Assembly: GCA_001939145.1 (NCBI GenBank)
Contig: LSRX01001330.1
Coordinates: 63,340-127,339, forward strand
Length of the DNA: 64,000 bases
Reading direction: 5' to 3'
Source: Symbiodinium microadriaticum
Taxonomy: Eukaryota > Sar > Dinophyceae > Suessiales > Symbiodiniaceae
Translations under genes and position numbers: made by a program
Notes under the pieces: model-generated
What the model was told of the DNA's origin: nothing
Database searches by the model: none
Seen by the model: the letters and a program-made list of their open reading frames with translations, nothing else
Shown: positions 51,547 to 60,591 of the stretch, piece after piece
How the letters are laid out: each line of letters starts with the position of its first letter
Numbering within the stretch: the first letter of the stretch is position 1

Positions 51547-54500
51547 TCAAGACACTGTGACATCACGCTCACAAACTCAGAAGGCTCTTTTGGGGCCTCA
51601 GCCGTGAGCTCGAAGGCATCATCCCTGTCGAGGCGCACAGGATCACTCCTCACTTCAGTGTGTTTCCACAGGGCCTTCGCCAGCTCCGAGCTGATGGTAG
51701 CCCGCACCGATCCGCCTGAAGTAGGTGTTGCATCCGTCGCATACAGGGTTTCACTGAGCTTCCTTCTCATGTTCCAACAGGCGAATGGAAGATGTAGGGC
51801 ACAGGCTCGCAGTTCGTCACCGACGTGGCCAGGAAGTCGCACCCACTTCTTCGCGGGCATCCTGGCGATGAACTTGTGCAAATGATGCTGCAAGCAATAA
51901 AGTTCACGTCTATATTGGAACATGTAAGAGAGGTAACCCACGACCTTGCGCAGCACATCCTGAGATGCCCATCCTCTTGCAAGGATCTTCTCAATCAAAA
52001 CCCAAACTTGCCGACGTGCAGATAGTGGACTCCCCGCCTTGCCCTGGACGCCATCAATCTCAGCACCCCAAGCCTTGAACTCCGTACAAAAACGAAAAGA
52101 CTTATGTTCAGCTCTTGAGAGATCCGCCTCCACATAGGCGGCCACAGCCGCCTCCACTTTCTTCACATCCAAGTCATCGACCTGAACTGGTGGGGGCACG
52201 AAGGAACCATCTAAGGGGATCTCCTCACCGAACTTACAGCGCTTAGCAATCAGCAAGTCGTCCAGATACACGCCCTCGAGCAGCTCCCCCTCAGGTACAT
52301 GCTTGCCGAACTCGAGTGTGGAGCCCGGGTCAAGAACCCCATGCCTGCGAAGGATCGCCTCGTGAGTGGCCTGTGCAATGTCGCAGCCGTTCTTATCTCC
52401 CATGCCAAGCACTCGAAACGCAAGTCGACAGGGCACCTTGGGATCACCATGCCAACGAGCCACCACCTTGGGATCCACTCTCCTACCAACCGAGTTGTAC
52501 CGAATCCACCCTGGAGGCAACCGCAACATGTAATAGTAATTCCTCAGGTCGTCTCCCGAGGCCCGAAGAAATTCGTCTCTTTGCAGAAGTAACTTGGTAA
52601 AGCAGGCACCTGAAGGCAGGGAAGCCCAGTGCAAGCGGTGCATCGTAGCGTTCTCAGGTCTTCTGTCAAAAATCAAACGATCTTCCCCCTCATTCTTCGG
52701 AACGCAGAACAAACCACCTGTGAGCAGCTTACCCTGCGAATCAGTGAGCAACTCAGCCTCGGGAACCAGCTCGGCCATGCCCGTCTCCAGGAGCCGCTCG
52801 GCCACATTCGCTTCCTCATTCTCCGGCACCTGGTGAAATGCACGGACGATGTCCTCCCACTGATGCTCCGGTTTCCTCAGAGCAGCTAAGTTCCTAACCA
52901 CCTCCGCCCGATCCGGCTCAAGCCACAGGCAAGGATCCACCCTCCCCGCAACCTCAGGCACTGCAATACGAGAGGCCAGAACAGGAAGTGTAGGGCACCC
53001 CGCTTCCAGAACTCCGAAATCAGGCAGACCACCATAACATGCACCAACTGTACAATGCACCTGGGATAAAAGCTTCTCGATGGCACCCCGCTTGCCTTCG
53101 CAACCAAAGGCACCGGAAAGCAACTCCTCAGACGCGAATTCAATCACCTCGCCAAGCAGCTCGTCCGCCACCTCCCGGATCTCCTGGAGGCACCGGTAGC
53201 CGCCCTGCGGCTCGTAGTTGTCGCCGACCTTTGGGCATCCCATCGTCACAAAGTTGCCCCAGCACACCAACGCATTCACGAAGCGCTTGGACCACCATGT
53301 TCGGACAGTACACTCACCAGCGTCATCACACCCAGAACGGATTGTCTCCGGGTAGGGCAACACACTCGGGAAAAGTGAAATTCTCGGGCCTGACAGTTCA
53401 GGCAGGTAACCTTGGACGCAGTTTCGTTCAAACCACTTGACATAACTAAGAAAACTCGATGATGAATTCGACGGCCCATCCAGTAGAGGAGAAGGCCTGC
53501 CATGCACCTGTCCTTCAGGGATCACTTCTTCGAGCCCGCCCCCGCGGGGGCGCCATGGCCGTCCTCGTCCTCCTCGTGTCCGCTGCTGCCTTGCCTTCGC
53601 CTCCCGCACTCGCTTCTGGAGTTTGTGAAGCGCGTCGACATACCCCGACACAATCGCCATCTCCTCCCGAGACCCGGCGAACTCGCGACGAGCTAGAGGA
53701 TCTTGAAGTCCTGTGAGCAGCCATGCCGATGACCAGTCCCCGCCCTGCAAAACACTTTGCATCTTGGCCTTGAGATTCTGAATCAATTGAGCTGCGGCGC
53801 TTTCGTGCTGTCCGGAGCGGATGTACTCGTAGGCAGCCACGTCCATGATCGCGCAACGAAATATGCCTTTGAACTTGCCCCACTGCTGGCGTTTGACGTA
53901 GTCCTTCAGGGTCCACGACTGGCCGGGGACCACTCCTAGCTCTTCGCGAGCCTCTTTCTCGAAGAGCTCGCAAATCCTTCGAGGATGATCCTGCACCTGA
54001 CGGTGAAGCCGGTTGAGGGTGGTCACTGCTTTCATGCCCCGGCCCTTCAACCCTTCGCCGTCGCTGCTGTCTGAGTCTGAACCACCAAGGAGCCCCAAGT
54101 CGTCCTGCGATCCGCTGGCTCGGTCCTTCTTCTTCTTCTTCTTGGAGTCCTTGTCCATCAGCATGGCCATCAGCATTATGGGCATCATTTCTGAGGGGGA
54201 TTGCCCAGAACTTAAACCCGCCGTGATCATCTTCTTGACGTCGAAGTCGTCCTTGTCCTCCTCCACGGTGGCCTTCTTGCTCTGTGCTGCCAAAGGCTTG
54301 CTTCCCCCTGGCGGCAGGTAAGACGATCGAGCTCGAGGCCCGGGGACGTCCTCGTCGTCGTCCTCGGTGTCGTCGCCTTCGTCCATGCCTGTAGTGAAAA
54401 GTCCCCGCAAATTCGCCATGTCCCTGGATAGGCCCTTCCGGCTCGGCACTCTCGTCCACCGCGTGGTGGATGGCTCGGCCTCGCTGCTCGCGAGCTCGTT

Positions 54501-54791
54501 CTCCTTCGCTTGCTTCCACGCGGTCTGGCATGTGTGCAGAGACGGGATTAGGCCCGCCTTCAGCCCAGTCCACCCCTCAGGGAGTTCCAAGCTCACTGCA
54601 GAATTTCGCACGCGGATAAAGCAAACCTCCACTGATCCTGACTTGCCCTTCGCTATGTTGGCCACTCCTTTTAAAGGAGCCGTGCCCACCACAACGTCTT
54701 CTGAAAGGAGATCCACGACCCACCCAGTCACAGGTATCGGCCCCGACTCCCCGAGGCAGGAAAAATAGACAAGATCTGCAGCTTCAGCCAT
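51441..54791 (-). CDS. DIRS-like element: Gag-like and reverse transcriptase part
   Basis: A 1116-codon frame. Residues 1-430 are Gag-like: an acidic patch at 137-148, a lysine run at 217-222, and a basic Arg/Gly patch at 404-418 that may bind nucleic acid. Residues about 690-860 form the reverse transcriptase (FCVPKNEGEDRLIFDRRPE, SGDDLRNYYYMLRLPPGW, FRVLGMGDKNGCD, VYLDDLLIAK). An RNase H-like start (LYATDATPTSGG) follows. The preceding 430-690 region is unassigned. Confidence 0.6.
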   Translation of the reverse strand: MAEAADLVYFSCLGESGPIPVTGWVVDLLSEDVVVGTAPLKGVANIAKGKSGSVEVCFIRVRNSAVSLELPEGWTGLKAGLIPSLHTCQTAWKQAKENELASSEAEPSTTRWTRVPSRKGLSRDMANLRGLFTTGMDEGDDTEDDDEDVPGPRARSSYLPPGGSKPLAAQSKKATVEEDKDDFDVKKMITAGLSSGQSPSEMMPIMLMAMLMDKDSKKKKKKDRASGSQDDLGLLGGSDSDSSDGEGLKGRGMKAVTTLNRLHRQVQDHPRRICELFEKEAREELGVVPGQSWTLKDYVKRQQWGKFKGIFRCAIMDVAAYEYIRSGQHESAAAQLIQNLKAKMQSVLQGGDWSSAWLLTGLQDPLARREFAGSREEMAIVSGYVDALHKLQKRVREAKARQQRTRGGRGRPWRPRGGGLEEVIPEGQVHGRPSPLLDGPSNSSSSFLSYVKWFERNCVQGYLPELSGPRISLFPSVLPYPETIRSGCDDAGECTVRTWWSKRFVNALVCWGNFVTMGCPKVGDNYEPQGGYRCLQEIREVADELLGEVIEFASEELLSGAFGCEGKRGAIEKLLSQVHCTVGACYGGLPDFGVLEAGCPTLPVLASRIAVPEVAGRVDPCLWLEPDRAEVVRNLAALRKPEHQWEDIVRAFHQVPENEEANVAERLLETGMAELVPEAELLTDSQGKLLTGGLFCVPKNEGEDRLIFDRRPENATMHRLHWASLPSGACFTKLLLQRDEFLRASGDDLRNYYYMLRLPPGWIRYNSVGRRVDPKVVARWHGDPKVPCRLAFRVLGMGDKNGCDIAQATHEAILRRHGVLDPGSTLEFGKHVPEGELLEGVYLDDLLIAKRCKFGEEIPLDGSFVPPPVQVDDLDVKKVEAAVAAYVEADLSRAEHKSFRFCTEFKAWGAEIDGVQGKAGSPLSARRQVWVLIEKILARGWASQDVLRKVVGYLSYMFQYRRELYCLQHHLHKFIARMPAKKWVRLPGHVGDELRACALHLPFACWNMRRKLSETLYATDATPTSGGSVRATISSELAKALWKHTEVRSDPVRLDRDDAFELTAEAPKEPSEFVSVMSQCLEWRVVRGYTTRQTSHINLQECRALRKQLIEIAADQ

Positions 54792-54912
54792 CGCTCAATC
54801 TAGCAACTCCCTTAAGAACTTGAGCAGAGAGCATTCAGAGGCCCGGACTGTTTGCACTGCTTCCAACTGCTGTGCGACCTGGCCGACGTGTGTGATGGAA
54901 TGAGGGGGCAAC

Positions 54913-54962
54913 CCCAAACCCTAAACCCCACACCCTAAACCCTAAACCCCTAAACCCTAAAC
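54913..54962 (-). repeat. CCCTAAA tract
   Basis: Six to seven CCCTAAA-type units just outside the retroelement. Confidence 0.85.
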
Positions 54963-56428
54963 CGTGTGGTGCCATCACTCCCGGAACTCTGCGGAAGGTC
55001 TGTCCGTATCGATGCTAACACGGTTCGAATCTTTAGAATAGGAGTTACGGTTTAAGATATTTGGGTTTAGGGTTTTTAAGTTTTAGGGCTTAGGATTTTA
55101 GGGTTGAGGGCTTTCAGCTCTTGGAGTTTGGGGTGTTAGGGTTTAGGGCTGTAAAGCTTCAGGGTGTGGGGTTTTAGGGTTCAGGGCTTTCAGGTGTTGG
55201 GGTTTCGGGTTTAGGGATGTAGGCTCTTACGGCTTGGGGCTTGTAGCTTTTTTTAGAACTTAGGGTAGACCCTACACCTTGCTATAGTAGGAACCTTATC
55301 ATAAGGATCCTACAGAAGGAACCCCGACTACTCTCAAAGCCCAAGATGAAACTTTCGTGAGAGCCAAGACCTCAAACATTCCCACACACACACACACACA
55401 GAGACACGGAAGGCTAGCATTGGTTTGATTTAAGCGAAGGCCATCGCTGACGACCAAGGCATAATGCCTGCTCACCAGCAACTTTTGACATGTGAGCTCC
55501 TGTTCATCACTGTCTCCGGTGAAGTGCACAAAGCAACCCTGCCTCGGCCCTTCAGCTACATGCTAACCCACAACTGGGCCTGAACCTGTCAACGGCAAGC
55601 GCTCAGCACAGCCCAGGGAAGAAATCGCCGTTCACAGGCATTCACGGAAATGTCCCAGAAATGGGGTTCTCGGCTCAGCCCCAGGCCATCCAGGAATTGC
55701 GCGGTAGAATGTGAATACAGAATGTCGCTCGAACAATGAACCATGTACGGCCGCTGTCAGGATGTCACCAGCAATGTCCGCAGGTACGTGGCTTGAGCGT
55801 CCCCAATCCATATTACGACAAACCGGAAAGGTCACCGTTGGGCAGTGCCTTCCAGAATGTCCACTGCCCCGCTGCTGATGACAAACTGTGAAAAGACCGT
55901 GAAGTGAAGACCCTCAGGGCTTAGAGTTCTGGGATTGTAATGCTATAATGCTATACTGGCTCTACCCCGAAAACCTTGTCCACTTTCGCTAGGTCCCATC
56001 CGCAATGAAGCAGCAGCTTGGGCTCTGTCTGGAAACCCCTGCTCGACTCAACCCATCCTAAAACCCTACACCCCCTAAACCCTAAGCCCTAAGCCCTAAA
56101 CCCAGTGTTCTGGCAGTTCGGGCTGCCAGCCTGCGTGGTCTGTTTTCTTTGCTCGCTTTGCATTTGCCTGCATCCTGCCGGTCGTCAGTGTCTCACCATG
56201 TTAGGGTTTAGGGTTTAGGGGGTGTGTCTGGCCAAGTATTTTGGTGTAGGGCGTGAAACCCTTTACTACTGCCTTGCTCGGGTTTGTTGCGAGCGTACCC
56301 TGGGACTTCGGGCTCAGCGCAGGGGAGAGGGAGGGGGAGAGAGGGAGGGAGAGACAGAGTATAACACACTGATCGCACAACTCGAAGAAACCCCTGGGAA
56401 ACCCCCACAAAAACCGTATGTACATACA
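54963..56428. repeat. Gene-free, degenerate telomere-like units
   Basis: TTTAGGG/TTTTAGGG units lie at about 55040-55230, a (CA)n run at 55382-55400, CCCTAAA units at about 56055-56103 and TTTAGGG units at about 56200-56222. A possible foldback core (GGAACCTTATCATAAGGATC) lies at about 55289. 55420-56050 holds no recognised gene. Confidence 0.5.
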
Positions 56429-56499
56429 TATATATATATATACATACATACATACATACATACATACATACATCCATACATACATCCGTACATACATGC

Positions 56500-56550
<51 letters not shown>

Positions 56551-56552
56551 GA
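56429..56552. repeat. Microsatellites (TACA)n and (CAGA)n
   Basis: A TATACATACATACA block is followed by about 12 copies of CAGA. Confidence 0.95.
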
Positions 56553-57329
56553 GACATACCTGCCGTTACATACCGAAAAAAAAGAAGGAAGGCCCTGATA
56601 CAAAAAAAAAGCCGGGCCGCATTGACACGTCTTCGTCCAGGGATGACAGGCTCGGCGTCTTCCTGGCCGGCGGTCCTTCGAAGCCCAGCCTCGGGAGAAG
56701 GCGGGGCTCTCGTTTTCTAGCCTTTGGGTCCTTAGGGGTTTAGGGGTTTAGGGTTTGGGGGTTTAGGGCTTAGGGGTGTGGCGATTGAGATGGTTTTCTA
56801 GCCTTGTTGAACTTGGCGGCTTTAGGGCTTAGGTCTTGCAGCCAGACGAGTGCAATCGGGCCAACCTAGCCGATCATGCGATTTCCGGGCGAGAAGTAGG
56901 GGCCTGCAGCTGCAAGCAAGCGCTGAAGCTAAAGTGCCGAGGGCTGAACGACCATGATTCAATGATGAAACATTATGCAAGAGATGCAGCCCCACACCGT
57001 CAGAAAAACGCTGGACATGGGAGCTTCAACCTTTCCAAAATCATGTAGAACCTTCCAGAACCCCTTGTTGCATCCAAGTGGCAGATTGACATACAGGAAG
57101 ACGTCAGCAGCTGCGTGCTGGCGCGGGAAAGGAGAGCTAATGGTCACCCGCCTCGGGGTTTCGGGTTTCGGTGTCGCCATTTTTTTTACGGCTGTGGTGC
57201 TTTCCTTTCTTGGCGCCTAGAGCGGAGGTGCTTCCTCGACTCGCCGGGCACCCGGAGCGTCATGGACGACAACGCCTGCCGAGACCGAGAATCTCTGACA
57301 GCACGCTCCATTCAAGCGTCAACCACTCG
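56553..57329. other. Gene-free interval 3' of gene B
   Basis: A TTTAGGG tract lies at about 56731-56790. The rest is unassigned and includes the presumed 3' flank of gene B. Confidence 0.4.
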
Positions 57330-57566
57330 TTACCTCCAGGCTGTGGGAGCTGCACCGACCCCCCAAGGGCCTGCTCCTGCTCCCCCTCCACCTGACCACA
57401 GAAACCCTGCTTTCGGCCGGAATCTGATCTCGAGAAGGGGTCGGGCCTGCTGGCCCTCGGCGTGGGCCTTGCGCACCTTCCGCGCGTAACGGCGCAGGAC
57501 GGCGTCCATGCCGGCCCAGTCTAGCGGCCGCGCAAAGCGCTTCAGGGTGGGCATGCCCATCCGCAC
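57330..57566 (-). CDS. PAS-family gene B, terminal exon
   Basis: Reads VRMGMPTLKRFARPLDWAG, MDAVLRRYARKVRKAHAEGQ, ARPLLEIRFRPKAGFLWSG and on to a stop at 57330. It is homologous to the terminal exon of gene A (37141-37284) and about 30 residues longer. The acceptor AG lies at 57567-57568 by alignment to gene A. In frame it stays open a little upstream, so the boundary is inferred. Confidence 0.6.
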   Translation of the reverse strand: MRMGMPTLKRFARPLDWAGMDAVLRRYARKVRKAHAEGQQARPLLEIRFRPKAGFLWSGGGGAGAGPWGVGAAPTAWR

Positions 57567-57629
57567 CTCCGCAGCACACCCGGCACATGCTGGATGCCTC
57601 ATGTCTGCAAGAAGCGGCTAGAAACAGCG

Positions 57630-57890
57630 TCAATGCACGCCTTGGACTTGTTGGTCTTGCGCACCTCGGACGCAAGACAAGAGGAGCCGCCGAACCTTGC
57701 GAGCGACATCTGGCCAAGGCACGAATCGCAAGTGAGCTTCCTCGATGTCCATCAGTGTCGTGCTCGCGTTCACCAGCAACGTCAACTCCGCCAGCTCGTC
57801 GTAGCACTCTTCGTAAGACTCCTTGCTAAGCAGTCTTGGGTCTTGCTCAAGCTTTGCAAGGGAAAGCCTGAGAAATGGCGACTGCCACAA
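57630..57890 (-). CDS. PAS-family gene B, penultimate conserved exon
   Basis: Contains [35 protein letters not shown] and WPDVARKVRRLLLSCVRG. It corresponds to 37330-37563 of gene A. The stretch KVRRLLLSCVRG is absent in gene A, so B looks better preserved. After VRG another frame (VRKTNKSKACIDAVSSRF) looks like the natural continuation, which suggests a small indel or an unrecognised splice. Confidence 0.5.
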   Translation of the reverse strand: MWQSPFLRLSLAKLEQDPRLLSKESYEECYDELAELTLLVNASTTLMDIEEAHLRFVPWPDVARKVRRLLLSCVRGAQDQQVQGVH

Positions 57891-58288
57891 GTCCCAAATT
57901 TGCCACTGAGATCTTTGCCCGCTCCCTCATCTACGCCTTCGGCTCGAGAGTTAAACAGTGTACCCAGAACCCGCAAGAGGGTTGCGCGGGTCAGTTCACC
58001 GATAGCCTTCGCATCCTGTCCAAGCGGCATTGCTGGCAGCTGAGCGCACCGACGGCGGGCGCCTGGAGGCCAGCAGGCTGCTGGGAAGCACCTTGCCGGC
58101 GAGGGTGGGAAAGCAGAAGGACCCAAGGCGACTTTCAGTGCAAGTCAAGCTGCATTCTGCGTCGGGTCCACCTCAGCCAGAAGGCTCTATCCGTCGGGAA
58201 CATTAGGCTACGCATGAAGAGACCCCACAATGCAAGAGAGGTGCTTCTGGGGGCGGCATGGAATCAACATCCTGTTTCAGGGCAAGCC

Positions 58289-59263
58289 TTAGCAATTCAC
58301 GGCATCAGATTGCAAGACATCCGACACGACGTAACCAAGCGGCAGGTGGTAGCTGGTGCTCTCGCCGTAGAGAGTAGACGGCAGCGAGACGTGGAAGACG
58401 TCCACCGAAATCGCCTGGCCCGAAGGGGCCCGCAGAGGCACGCGCAGGCAGCGCGGAGCTGCGCCTTCGGTGGATGGCAAGCGCTTGCCGCTCTCTGCGC
58501 CTTCGTCCGCATCGCTCGTGGCTGCGGCCGGTGCCAGGAAGTCATTGAGCAGTTTCCTCGCGTCATCATCGGCCAAAAGGTCCGGAAAGCTGCGTCCGGC
58601 AAAGTCCTCGCTGCTTGACAGGAGTCGTTGCAGGCACGGCGCTGTGCCGCAGATCTGGAAGTTGCCGTCCAATAGCAGCTCTCCATCACAGATCCCCTTC
58701 AGCATCCGCCGAAAGCCCGCAATCAAGGAGTCCGAGTCTTGCGACTGGAACGATGCCGCAATCCATTCCCGAACCGCGAAGTCGAAAAAGAGTGGTATGG
58801 CCATGTATACCAAAGCCTGGACACATGCAGACATTACTAGCCGTGGATTTAGTTCGTCGAACACCTGCCACTTGGCCCAGGTGTCAACCACAAAGTAGGA
58901 TGCGGTCTGCAACATGGTCATGGTGCCAACGGGAAAGAGGATTGTCTGTAGAAGCTGACTCGCCTGGCACAAACCGTGCCGCTCCAGTATGTCATTGTGG
59001 CCAGAGCCACTCACCGCGAGGAGAACCAGAACCAACATCCAGAGCACTATCCGGAAAGGGACCAGGAGCGAAGGGGTGAGAGGCCAGCGGTTCGTGTTGA
59101 GAAGGCCGACCATTAGATATATAGAGACGCCGATGGCCCAGCGGATCGCCCCTTCCGGCTGGGGTGCACGGATGAACTCGAAGGTCTCAAAGAGGGTCGT
59201 GACAAGCATTAAATGGATGATGAGCCGGAAGAAGAGCGTCAACACCTTCAAGCGCAGACGCAT
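58289..59263 (-). CDS. PAS-family gene B, membrane and PAS-like exon
   Basis: A 324-codon frame with five or six hydrophobic segments (near residues 7-25, 41-54, 66-85, 102-122 and 145-163), then the same soluble region as gene A: SFQSQDSDSLI (171-181), GICDGELLLDG (190-200), CLQRLLSSSEDFAGRSF (210-226), RCLRVPLRAPSGQ and SVDVFHVSLP (271-295). The two proteins are far more alike in the soluble part than in the membrane part. The likely role is a membrane sensor with a PAS-type domain; ligand and partner are unknown. In frame, the codons before Met1 (AYTRQEL) resemble the upstream LLKEL of gene A, so the coding sequence probably starts in an upstream exon. The exon probably ends at HLPLG (58336) at a GT donor. 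Confidence 0.65.
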   Translation of the reverse strand: MRLRLKVLTLFFRLIIHLMLVTTLFETFEFIRAPQPEGAIRWAIGVSIYLMVGLLNTNRWPLTPSLLVPFRIVLWMLVLVLLAVSGSGHNDILERHGLCQASQLLQTILFPVGTMTMLQTASYFVVDTWAKWQVFDELNPRLVMSACVQALVYMAIPLFFDFAVREWIAASFQSQDSDSLIAGFRRMLKGICDGELLLDGNFQICGTAPCLQRLLSSSEDFAGRSFPDLLADDDARKLLNDFLAPAAATSDADEGAESGKRLPSTEGAAPRCLRVPLRAPSGQAISVDVFHVSLPSTLYGESTSYHLPLGYVVSDVLQSDAVNC

Positions 59264-60538
59264 CAGCTCCTGGCGAGTGTATGCTGTATCTCATTCCGGA
59301 GGTTCATGGCGGAGATGCTGCAACTTGGAGTATGACATGCCCAATGCAAGGGCCGAGAGATCACTCAACCAGTTTCTTGTGGTGGGCCCCAGAACTGTGC
59401 TTAGTTCCAGAACATGAAATCCAACTTAGACTTGAAACACTCCGGTCTTAAGCATGCGACCTCAGACTTGCCGTTTCCAAGTGGGCTCGAAGCATTGATT
59501 GAAACCTGTGTACGCACGCCATCACATGACTGCTCCAAGGCAACACGCAACTGTGGATGCGAACCTACGCCGACAACGTCACAGCTAGATCTGCTACAGC
59601 TTCGGCTGCCTGTCCGCCCTATAACCGTCATTGTCCAACAGTAGGCTTCAATGGGTGAAATCCCTCAGAACCCGGAAAAACCCTGCTCTCCTCCTCGACG
59701 CGGGCCGCCATGGGGCTGAGACCGGAGCCATTTCCGCAAACCTGGGCGGCAAACGGCGATCCCCAACGATGGACCCCCGATGCAAGAGGGGCATCCGCAC
59801 AAGGCTCCGGCCCAGTCTTTCGCGAAGTGGAGGAGCTGCGAAAGCCCGTACTTCAAGTCCACCTGCCAGCCGCCAGCAGCTCAAGCAGCAAGGCTGTGAG
59901 GCCCTTTTGGGGGGGACGGGGGGAGTTCAACGCTGCCGCCTTCGTCGCATGCCAGTGCGCCAACACCAGGGCCGCGCAGGCTGTATATTCGCTCCCAAAC
60001 GCCGGCGCCGACAGGTGGGCCATGGCTTTTGGGAGCCTGAAAAACACAAGCGCCCCACGGTGGTGCCGCTGTGAGCCACGGTTTTTTGGAGTTAGAACAC
60101 CCAGCTGCGCTCTCACAGTGCCTTGACACGCAAGTCATGCATGCAAAAACGGTGTGGAGACATGGTGGATTGCGAAGGGGTGCCAGGCACAGCAGCGAAA
60201 ACCTTACCGGGAACAGCCAACGGACAATCTTTAGCCATCCGTAGCCTCCGCTCAACCCTGGTAGCCACTTGTTTGTGCAGAATCGCTCTTCTTCGCCACT
60301 CGGGCCATGTCTCTGCAGACTCGCCTCTGCCTATGACTGTCTAGAGGATTCCATTCAAAGGCGTCGCCTACCTCACTCGCCTCACATCCGCAGGTAACGA
60401 ACTCTTCCGTCGGCGGCGCAATGCGCTGTCGTTGTCGCTCCTTTGGCAGCACGGAAGGATCCGACCGGGAACGGGACATGCCGCGACTCCCTGCGGACAC
60501 TCAAAACCAAGGCCCTTCACCCTCGCGACCCTAAACCC
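59264..60538. other. Interval between gene B and the LINE, uncertain coding
   Basis: GC-rich and unique-looking. A plus frame at 59710-60126 contains SGPVFREVEELRKPVLQVHL and a minus frame at 59853-60116 contains LVFFRLPKAMAHLSAPAFGS. Only one can be real and neither is recognised. Upstream exons of gene B would be expected near 59270-59450 but could not be identified. Confidence 0.3.
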
Positions 60539-60549
60539 TTTTTTTTTTT
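60539..60549 (-). other. LINE poly(A) tail
   Basis: Eleven A on the minus strand mark the 3' end of the LINE. The adjoining genomic sequence is a telomere-like GGGTTTAGGG. Confidence 0.75.
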
Positions 60550-60591
60550 GCAAGCGCAGGGCCCAAAGTAGGTCCCGTCTGCTCCGACCGT

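Larger units (their letters stand above)
48400..54900 (-). mobile_element. DIRS-like tyrosine-recombinase retroelement (fossil)
   Basis: About 6.5 kb on the minus strand. In order: a Gag-like region, reverse transcriptase, RNase H, a methylase-like segment, a tyrosine-recombinase-like segment, and a downstream frame with a hydrophobic core. The presence of a recombinase and the absence of a recognisable integrase or aspartic protease point to the DIRS/Ngaro side of the LTR-element kin. The terminal repeats typical of the group were not found by eye, so both limits are approximate; CCCTAAA units lie outside each end. The main frame is long and clean, so the copy looks fairly young. It appears broken, with about two or three breaks, unless some junctions use read-through. 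Confidence 0.6.

Noticed and set aside
53515-54573. 352-codon frame overlapping the Gag-like region in another frame
   Set aside because: Arg/Ser/Gly-rich shadow of the GC-rich Gag-like frame; no independent support.
56201-56743. Frames across 56.2-56.7 kb on both strands
   Set aside because: They depend on the CATA and CAGA microsatellites.
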